DNA from: Ecdyonurus torrentis
Lineage: Eukaryota; Arthropoda; Insecta; Ephemeroptera; Heptageniidae
Assembly (NCBI GenBank): GCA_949318235.1
Contig: OX439131.1
Span: 30,987,950-31,051,949 of the forward strand
Length of the DNA: 64,000 bases
Direction of reading: 5' to 3'
Positions 54,970-64,000 of the stretch are shown here, piece by piece (position 1 is the stretch's first letter; each line of letters starts with the position of its first letter). A program made the position numbers and the translations under genes. The notes under the pieces were generated by a model. That model had not been told where the DNA came from and did no database searches. It saw nothing but the letters and a program-made list of their open reading frames with translations.

Positions 54970-55798
54970 GTTAGATTACGTTCTTTATTATATGATGCTA
55001 CCATTATACGACCAACTCATCTTAAAAATAATTTTTAAGTATTACAATTTTGTTAACTTTCATGTTATATACTTTTATAAATATATTCCAAAAAATTTAG
55101 ATAAAAGATTCATATGTAAATTTTTGGTTCATATAAAAAACTATTATCATTTTAAATGAAACAGTTTAAATATTTTTTTTAAACATTCTTTTGTTATCTA
55201 TAATTAGGATCAGCAAAAAAAAAGCTTACGCTTAAGAGAATTCAAACTATAACTACGAGTCATTAAAGTAAAACAAAGAGAGAAAAAATCTATAGAAACT
55301 ATTTTTTGTTCCTCTACCAATAAGTTTTTTTTTTTTTAAAGTTATGCTAGTATAGTAAAAAATGTACAATGTAAAATTTTATATTTGCATATACAATTAC
55401 TTTTTTTTAAATGTAACATAACACAGTTTTATTTTAACAGATCCGGTAAACCTACTCGTAATGTCCAGTACACTTACCAATAATTATACATGCTTACAAT
55501 TTAAACAATGCAAATTTTAATATAATGCTCTTTAATCTTTTATTGTATGTACTGTTCATAATACATGAGGAAATACGAGTTTCGGAAATGAAATTTAATT
55601 ATTAATTTTGTTCATGTGAATTATTGAAAAACTTTTGATTAAAAAGAAAAAAAATGAATGATTACTTTTTGCATTCAATGCATTTTATTATAGTACAATT
55701 TATTCAATTAATCTTCAATGTGCAACTCAATTGTGTTTGTCTATATTTCAAAGAGAATGTTCACTATCATGTTTCCCCTATTCATTTGTTAAAAAAAC

Positions 55799-55801
<3 letters not shown>

Positions 55802-55893
<92 letters not shown>
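55802..55893. repeat. (GA)n microsatellite
   Basis: About 92 bases of pure GA; two overlapping poly-ER frames here are its translations. Confidence 0.97.
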
Positions 55894-55896
<3 letters not shown>

Positions 55897-56235
55897 TTAA
55901 AGAAAACAGGGCATTTTATTTTTATCTCTCATTGGTTTTTCAAATTAAGAGTAAAAAAAAAGAGAAAAAGAAATAGCAGCTGGTGGCTCACTTATCTGTG
56001 TAATGTTTTTTAATTTATTCTCTTTTCAATTATTTTATTTTGTATTCTTTTTTTAGTATAATAAAACATAGAAATATAAAACTTAAAACTTAAAAAAATA
56101 ATAATAAGAATAAAAACTATCTTTATTATTATTGGTTGTAACAAAAAAAATGTAGTAATATCCTGCAGATTATGCAATTGTTTGAACATAAATTTTTTTT
56201 TCTGAAAGCTTTGGTTGAGGCCTGTCATTCAAAAT

Positions 56236-56236
56236 C

Positions 56237-56263
<27 letters not shown>
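56236..56263. repeat. (GA)n microsatellite
   Basis: Short GA array about 75 bases left of the SINE-like segment. Confidence 0.92.
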
Positions 56264-56267
<4 letters not shown>

Positions 56268-56339
56268 CTATAAATATTGGCTTGCCATATTGTGTTTGCC
56301 ATATAGTCCCAGTCAAGACATTGTCTTATCGATAGGTAA

Positions 56340-56590
56340 GGACTTTCCACATTAATGAAAAAGCACATACGGGTCGGCCACGGCCTAAGTACACAGCCCG
56401 GCATTCGCCATGACAGCCTAGAGAAACCGTGGAAACGTCTAGGTAGGCTAGTCGGTGCAATCACATCGATCATGCACCTCCAGAATGCTGTGCGTCGTCA
56501 TGGAATGCATGTAAACATGCATCGTTTAACGTGTTGTGCTCTCACACTTTACGTACGCACCCAGCAGTGGCTCGAACCTATAGTATGGGA
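56340..56590. repeat. GC-richer SINE-like segment
   Basis: This segment is plainly GC-richer than its surroundings. It contains GGTCGGCCACGGCCTAAGT, GCCCGGCATTCGCC and AGAGAAACCGTGGAAACG, then CAGCAGTGGCTCGAACCTA. From memory, CCCGGCATTCGCC plus GGAAACC-type strings occur in dispersed short retroelements of several arthropods; I could not check this. A 100-codon frame crosses it (56355-56657), but its translation matches nothing I recognise. There are no clear RNA polymerase III boxes and no poly-A tail. Confidence 0.45.
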
Positions 56591-57455
56591 TTATTATTAT
56601 TTAATTTTATTTCAAATTTCCCATGAATTTCAATTCCTCAGAAATAGTTACATATAAATGTAAATGTAGATGAAAAATTGCTAGTGAGATAAAACAAAGT
56701 AAAAGTAATCATTATCGTAGAATTATAAGAGCAATTCTTAACATGAGTAAGAAGTAAACTTCTTACGTAGTAAAAATATTTATTTATTTTATTTGTTTTT
56801 CAGAAAGAAAGAAAAAAAAAGACACTCAGACAATATAATGAAAGAAGATTTTCATTAATTAAATGAAACAACACGAGTGAAGAATAATCTTGGTAATATT
56901 TCGTTCTCACAGCGTGTTTGTCTTACACTATAAGAGTTTAATTAAATTAGAAATAAAATGAAATTTTAAATGAAATTACAAAAGTGTAATTATTATTGTT
57001 GTTGTTTTTGTTTTCTTATTGTAATAAATTTATATTATATTTTAAATCAAATTTAAAAGATTTTGTTTTGAAAATTAATAAGCCTAATAAATATATTAAT
57101 ATGGATGTTGGATAACTTAATTAAGTTTAACGTATCACAAATTACTTTTTGATAAAATATTCTGTGTTAAATTTTTTTTACATCAAAAATATTATCAAGG
57201 AAGAAAATTTAGCAGTAAAATTTAGGTAAATGTTCTCAATATATAATTAATGCTTATATTCTTAAGTTTGATGTTGTATAATTAAAATTTCAAAAATACG
57301 ATGTATATTGCATGTCAAAATAAAACATTTAATTCTTGTTTAAAATAGTATAGATTAAAGTGAATTTTAAGGTGTATTTCAGGTAGCAGTTTTTCATAAC
57401 TCATATTAGACAATTATGATATGTAACATGTAATATACTTATAATATATACTTAA

Positions 57456-57787
57456 TTAAAGGCATAGAAAACATGAAACAACATGTTCTTTAACACAAAA
57501 TGGGATCTACAATCTGATGATGATTTTTACCAGCATGTAAATGTGACCTCACAAGAGAGCGTAAAAAAACTGTAAAGTATGCAATTTGCGTGAAGATTTC
57601 CTGTTTATGACGTCAAAAACAGGCAAAAACTAGTATAGCAATGTTGTGCAGGTTGCATAAATCAAAATTTTCTGATAACTGCTACGGCGCTACAGTTGGG
57701 TTTTGAGACCAATTAATGTTATTTATGTAAGTCCCATCAAGTGTTTTGTGATATAAAAGCTAATATTTTCATGTTGTCTGCTTTTAA
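57456..57787 (-). mobile_element. TTAA-flanked MITE family A, copy 5
   Basis: Reverse orientation and the most diverged copy. It starts TTAAAGGCATAGAAAAC and ends TGTCTGCTTTTAA, with terminal repeats decayed at several positions. It keeps TGACGTCA at 57608-57615 and the shared CCCATCAAGTGTTTTGTGAT segment. Confidence 0.8.
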
Positions 57788-58040
57788 ATATACTTAAGTA
57801 AGGAATCTTATATGCATGCTATATTTTTAATGTCTTCATACATTAATGTATGGGAATTATATACCATACATGTACAGAAAGGAAATAAAAAACTTGCACA
57901 ACTATAGACTGAAATGCAACACTAAAATTGCAAGTTATTCATTTTATTTCGGTACGTAAATGTATGTAAATGTTGTTTTATTATTTATTTATTCTTAAAC
58001 CAATGCAGTTGACAACCGTTGACTGTATTAGAAATACTTA

Positions 58041-58358
58041 AGTTCGTTCTGCAAACTACACACAAATATTAAGCCAGCTTCCATATTTTTCCTTTCTTAA
58101 GAACACCTGATCATGAGATCATGACACAGTCACGACATCCCTGCCTATTTACGACGTTTAATTGTATGGTTGATCATTGTTATTTCTGCATTTAGAACTT
58201 TAGACCTGATAAAAATGAACAAAACTTTACAAAAAAAATAATAAATAAATAAAAGTTCCATGCTCAAAAAAACAAGATCAACCAATGAATGTGTATATTT
58301 GGGGGGGGGGGGGCAACCAATCGTTGTTAAAGAAAGTCGTTATACTTTACAGAACAAA
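58041..58358. repeat. Dispersed repeat family E, copy 2
   Basis: Same block order as the copy at 884-1190. A run of 13 G at 58301-58313 replaces the TGTTGGT segment of the other copy, and a short AT-rich insertion (AATAAATAAATAAA) lies near 58240. Confidence 0.72.
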
Positions 58359-59844
58359 CTTAAATAAATAAACAACAATTAAAGATATTTAAAAGCTTTT
58401 AAAATATCACTAATGGACACATGCAAATTATAAAACAAAAAATACTGCCCTTAAAATCTAAGCTGTTTAACAATATTTTAAATATAAATATTCTTCAAAA
58501 TGTACGTAAATATATGCTAAACAGGTGTTATAAAAGCTATACAATTATTAAACAATTTCAATACAAAATTGCGTAGCATATTACTGCATGTTTCACTAGC
58601 ACTTAAACATACTGAAAGCTATATCATTATTTTTTAAGTATATAGATCATGACATTTAAAAAAACAAAAACTAATGTGGGTAAACCATTAGCAAAATTAT
58701 AAAAGTTTTCTTCATATAACATCTTGGAATATAATATATTTAAAGCTTCTTAAGGTTTAAAATGCGTGGGCATATGAAAGGTATAACAATGACTTATAGA
58801 ATGGTAAAGTCAAAGAAAAACAGAGAGCTTATTTAAGACAAAGAAAAAAAAATCTTTAGTGACTTTTAGTAGGAAAAAAAAGGAAGAAGAAAGGAAAACA
58901 TGCAGTCTAAAAGACGTTCACATACAAATACGGAGCACACATTTATGAGCTTTCATATTAATACTTCTTTTTTTCTTACTAACGTTAAAAAGCCTGTTAT
59001 GTACATATTATATATAAAAATATATTATTATATCGGTTCATTAAATATAACCTTCGTATAGCTCTCATTATTACGAGTGTATATTAAAAAAGCTTTTAAA
59101 ACTAAAATATTGATTTGAAATTGGATCTAAATATTATGAAAATGGAAAAAAATAAATTTGCTACTCTAGATTTAAAATATAAAAGTTTCAGGTTACGTAT
59201 TTTGATACTTTAGTTCAAACATTGAAACATTTTCAACTTTTAAATTATCTATAATAAAATAAATAAATATATAACATGAAATTTTATACTCAACCTATAA
59301 ATCATGATAATAATATATCTGTATATTTTATACATTAAATTACAGTATAAGCTAAAGCTATACTTTTGTATTGTATTGAAATATAATAAATAATATTTTA
59401 ACGATTTATTATAGAAAAATAACATAGCATTCTTTCTTTTTCTATATATATTTATTTTTTAATTCCATTATATTATTGATTACTTTTAATACCTATATTA
59501 TTAGTTACATTACACACTTCTGCACTTAACATATTATATTGTAATGTTGTAAGGGGGAAAAAAATAATCATTAATATATATTTAAAATATTTTTTTATAT
59601 ATAGCTATATATTTTTGATGTCTGTGTTAAAAGCAATATAGACTTGTACATACATCTATCTACTAGTATTGTACAGATACAGTAATTGGGCTATAATGGT
59701 CACATAACTAAAATAGGGTAATATTATTGAAGCAGAATGGCATTCTAATTGGAAGTATCATTGAAACTTAACTCATTTACATTCACAACAGCAAAATATA
59801 TACTCGGGGAGTTTTGCTTAACAAAAACACGTAAAATGCTTTAC

Positions 59845-59849
<5 letters not shown>

Positions 59850-59925
<76 letters not shown>
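59850..59925. repeat. (TA)n microsatellite
   Basis: Pure TA array followed by CACAAGAGAGAGG. Confidence 0.96.
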
Positions 59926-59929
<4 letters not shown>

Positions 59930-60721
59930 AGAGAGAGGGAGAAGTACAACGCAAGTACTAATAAATTCTACAGGCGTGAAAATGGTCAAAATATCGTGAC
60001 TTGTATAAGTACTAAATAATAATAATAAAATTTATTTAATATAAAAATCACGCAATATAATCAAATCAATATTATATGATATATTTTTTTATATATTCAA
60101 TGTATAGTGTTGAAGTAATAAAAAAAATTGTATATCTGGCGTTTTTTTTTTTTTTTTTTTTTTATATAATATTTATAATAAAAACTTTTGTAGTTAAATT
60201 CCCTAGAGGTAAAAAGCAGTTGTTTACATCATATGTACAGTTTGACCTCAACAACTTTACAAAAGGTGTTTTTTTCCGCTCTAAAATATATTTTCTGTTA
60301 ACAATTATTATAACGAAAGGCAGACCAATTTCTAACACTCATCACAGTCAGTTACATTTATACTCTACTGCTTGCTGTAAAAATTTTTCTTTGCCTCAGG
60401 TTTCATTGAATTGATTTTTTTTTTCATGTTATTACTATGGCTTTTTTTCTTACTTATTTCTATTATAATAAAAAAAATAATAAATAAGAGTAAGTCAAAG
60501 TTTTGATATCATATTAAAGACGTACAAAGTTGTAAGTTGATATAGCTAATTGGTAGTAAATTTATTATATTCAATAAATTCTGATAATTGTATCCTCTTG
60601 GTAGATTTTTTTATTCAAATTATTTACATATTATAATTTATAATATAATATCATAGAGGAACTTTTATTGAAAAAAAAAGGTAGTTTAATATATTTTCAT
60701 TACTTCATATATATATATACA

Positions 60722-60821
<100 letters not shown>

Positions 60822-61109
60822 CTTATATTACTTATAGTTACTTTATATACATTTTCTTTCCATTAACCATTTAATTGGTGTTACAATTATTGAATATATA
60901 TTATTATACTTGAAATAGTCGTAATTGAAAAATATAAATCCAAAAGTCTTTTGTAATTGTTTAAAAAAAAAACATTGATTTAACAAATTGGTCTAGCTCC
61001 AATCGAAGTAAAAATATTACTTCCTAAAATCACTCTAAACCCTTATACATATATATATATATCTATTATCTACCTCTACTCTTTTTTTTTCCTTCTATTT
61101 GTATGTGTT

Positions 61110-61325
61110 CGAGCAGCTATATAGCACACAAAGTCTATTCCACAATGTTGGTCAGTCTGTGGTACCGATCTATTGGTACCACTGAAAGGGTTACAAAAGA
61201 CAGATGGCCAACTCGGACATGCTTGCCGCAGACTATAAAGAGAGGAAAGGGTTTCAAATGTTGGAACAGAACATTGGGTAGTGGCCAGATTCAATCACCT
61301 ACCACTTTTCAATCTTTTGTTCCTT
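61110..61325. other. Unexplained GC-richer islet, possible exon or old repeat
   Basis: About 215 bases with balanced composition in an AT-rich setting. A pyrimidine-rich run and CGAGCAG (61111-61117) look like a splice acceptor on the + strand. The frame after it stays open to TAA at 61324-61326, giving a basic, cysteine-poor peptide with no motif I recognise. The reverse strand is also open for 72 codons. GGTACCGATC and TTGGTACCA form a small inverted pair. No Dpr or Ig signature is present in either strand. Confidence 0.35.
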
Positions 61326-61343
61326 AATATTACATTGTTCTCT

Positions 61344-61368
61344 GTCTCTCTCTCTCTCTCTCTCTCTT
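61344..61368. repeat. (CT)n microsatellite
   Basis: Short CT array just right of the GC-richer islet. Confidence 0.92.
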
Positions 61369-62531
61369 TCTCTTTTTTCATATTTTAATGCTATTCATTA
61401 TATTATAATATAAAAGTTATTAAATGTATTACAAGAAGATGAACGAGTCGATCATATAATGTTGATAATCTCAGCACTTTACAAGCTTACCATATTACGG
61501 CATATCAATTAGCTTCAGTGTGTACTGGTAATGAGCAATATACTAACTGATGTTACCAGCTAAAACTCTTGTTAACCACATCATGCTCTCATGTAGGCTT
61601 CTCTCTATATATACCAATCTACTCTCTCTTCTCTAAATTACCTATATAATACTGAAAGACATATTTTAAACATTCTGAGACCTTTGATATATCAAAAGCA
61701 AACTAATACTTATATTTTATGTGTATAGAAATTAAAAATTAAAAGGAAAAAGGAAAATATCGTTAAAAATAGTTTAATTTATTTATATTTAAAATTTAAA
61801 GTATATATTAGTAGTATTATATTTTTGGTTAAAAATAGTGTTATTAATACGCCAGTTGAATCAATACGTTTTTTTAACCACATTTTCTTTTTAACGAATT
61901 CATTTAAATATGAACAACCACAGAATATAACCTAAAATTTAGCGTCTGTAGATTTAATATTTTCTATCCTTTTTTTTTTACAATGTTTTACGAGTTCAAA
62001 TAAAAGTAAAATTTCTTACGGTAACATATTAAATGACTATTGGGTTCAACCCTTTTCTTGTTGAAGAAAACTGAACTTACTCTCAAGTCGTATAGTCAGT
62101 CAGGTGAATTGTTATTTTATACCTTGATTTGTTTTCAACAATGTAGGTCAGGAGACAGACAGTCAAGCGCTTTCATTTTGAGATCAAAAATAGATTTAAT
62201 TCAATCCTCCTTTTCACATTCACATTTTTTTTTCTTCTTTCCGATTATTTTTGGTTCTTACTTTTGCCACTAAAAAGATTAGAAAGAAACTTTGTACAAG
62301 CATAATTGCTTTCGATCTCAAAAACAAAATATATTGAATGATTAATTTATATTTAAATTTATATTCAGAATGGCATGATGTTCTTAGTATTTTTTTTAAT
62401 ATAAATTTTATGATACAGTACAGGTATATAAAAAATTCATCTCTAAATAAATATTTATAATTTTACAAACGTAACCACTGATTATTAAAAATGTAATTTA
62501 CGTATTCCATCTTTCAAAGCATTTAAATAAG

Positions 62532-62565
<34 letters not shown>
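62532..62565. repeat. Poly-A tract
   Basis: Run of about 34 A, the longest homopolymer in the window. No retroposon body is recognised to its left. Confidence 0.94.
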
Positions 62566-62568
<3 letters not shown>

Positions 62569-63066
62569 ACAATTATGTCTTCATTTTCTCGTTTACTACA
62601 AAGAAAAAAACCGCTATTTTAAAGTTAATCATATTTTAGAGAGGACGTATAAAAAGAAAATTTTGAATTATTTATACATAAAAAAATGTGTTAAAACACT
62701 TCTTTATATTTTTTTTTATGGTTTCTTAAATATGTTTTTTTGCGTATAATAAAAAGTTTTGTGTTTATTATAAAGCTTCATTTTTAACTTGTTTTTTATT
62801 AAAAAAGAAAACGGTAAGAATTAATTTTTTTCCTTAAAATAAATATATATTTTCTTTATAAACTTTTTTGAAAAATTGTTTGTATTTTTTACAAAACTTA
62901 TATTTGAAATACGTACTATTTGGACTTCATTTTTAATTCTTATTATACATCTACAGTAAAAGACATAATTAAAATTATTAACTACAATTTTTCTTAAATA
63001 TACATAATATTTAACAATCTATGTACTGTTAAAAATATCACCATTATTATGTATATTGAATGACTG

Positions 63067-63072
<6 letters not shown>

Positions 63073-63111
<39 letters not shown>
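63073..63111. repeat. (TA)n microsatellite
   Basis: Pure TA array. Confidence 0.93.
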
Positions 63112-63113
<2 letters not shown>

Positions 63114-64000
63114 AATTTATAATGAAAATAACAAACTTAATATTATTAAAAAAGGAAAGATAATGTCAGTATTCATTGTATTAAATTTATATTACAAACA
63201 TGCAAAACATGCACCTAATATAATAATACAGTAAAATAATATGAAAATGTTTTTGAGTATATTATTAAATCTAGTTATCATAAATGATTATATTACAGAT
63301 CTAGTATTAACATAACATAAAAGAGAGGGAAATAGAAAGAGAGAAGAGCTCTCCCTATATCCTAATATTATTAAGTATAACAACAAACAATCACTTGAAT
63401 AGCTTTTGAACAAACCTGGTTTAGTATTTGTGGTCATATAATATAACAAGGACACACAATCAGTCAGGTGGATTTGTAATCTATCTATCTCTCTCTCTTC
63501 CTAAATAATATACCATTACTCATTACACATAATTAGAAACATAAATTTATTATTATATACCACATATTATACGCTAGATAAAATATTATAATAATAATAG
63601 TACAAATATTATTATTAATATCTGTTAAATATTGATTTACAATTATTTTGCATGTTATATTAATAAATAATAAAATATGCAAAATATCATTAAATTATTT
63701 TATGATCAATAATAATAATAAAACAATGTGTGTTGAGTATAGTATTGTATTATCTAAAAATTCATAGCATAGCACACATACACACACACAATGTATTACA
63801 TTTTATTAATATTATTCAGTCCGTGTTACGAGTTTTTTTTTTATTATTTTTTTTTTTTTTATGTGCGAGTTATTTCAATTTTTTTGTAACTATTGAATTT
63901 GTAATATGTTACGCGGTTGTTTATAAAACTAACTACATAAAAAATTGTTGTTTAAAACAAAACTGTTTCCGGCGTGTTTATTTCAATATTAGAGCCTGTA

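Larger units (their letters stand above)
61369..64000. other. Gene-free AT-rich block at the right edge
   Basis: Contains a poly-A tract, a TA array, ATT/AAT trinucleotide stretches (63580-63720) and T-runs near 63832-63860. No exon or repeat copy recognised; a 77-codon frame at 62040-62273 has no motif and no convincing splice context. Confidence 0.5.

Noticed and set aside
55654..56013. 119-codon frame with an acidic/basic poly-ER region
   Set aside because: The centre is a pure GA microsatellite and the flanks are AT-rich with no motif.
60076..60414. 112-codon frame
   Set aside because: It contains a poly-F run from a T homopolymer, and no domain, splice context or codon bias was seen.

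Overview
This window is noncoding, strongly AT-rich eukaryotic DNA, almost certainly from an arthropod. The only protein-coding segment I can support is one 176-base internal exon (23899-24074, + strand). It encodes the start of the first Ig domain of a Dpr (defective proboscis extension response) family neuronal cell-surface protein. The Dpr family and the extreme load of pure (TA)n, (GA)n and (TC)n arrays suggest an insect or crustacean. A crustacean is a reasonable guess from the microsatellite load, but the species cannot be fixed from sequence alone. The exon has a consensus GTAAGT donor, a CACAG acceptor and a branch-point candidate. No neighbouring dpr exon was found, so most of the window is probably two very long introns of one dpr gene, although flanking intergenic DNA cannot be excluded.

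Layout. 1-23.9 kb: AT-rich intron or upstream DNA with many microsatellites, one copy of a TTAA-flanked MITE (17179-17558), a MITE with long imperfect terminal inverted repeats (15067-15430), an 822-bp element with perfect 45-bp terminal inverted repeats (18564-19385), first copies of two dispersed repeat families (884-1190, about 9864-10160) and a 34-bp perfect palindrome (12966-12999). 23.9-24.1 kb: the dpr exon. 24.1-35.3 kb: a repeat starting 36 bases after the donor, a 33-bp-armed inverted repeat (24700-24833), a foldback element (26044-26358), a short MITE with 17-bp terminal repeats (29454-29597) and another MITE (34921-35247). 35-64 kb: four more copies of the TTAA MITE (37.3, 52.9, 54.6 and 57.5 kb), second copies of the two dispersed families (52.0 and 58.0 kb), a strong hairpin (49585-49625), a GC-richer SINE-like segment (about 56340-56590) and an unexplained GC-richer islet (61110-61325).

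The elements do not form a pathway. The one functional thread is a neural recognition exon inside a large intron built from nonautonomous DNA transposons and microsatellites. One MITE family carries a palindrome centred on TGACGTCA (a CREB/ATF-type site) in four of its five copies, with one change in the fifth. No rRNA, tRNA, CRISPR array, transposase, reverse transcriptase or viral gene was recognised. The other open reading frames of 60-134 codons are mostly translations of dinucleotide repeats (poly-IY, poly-ER, poly-SL) and are not genes.
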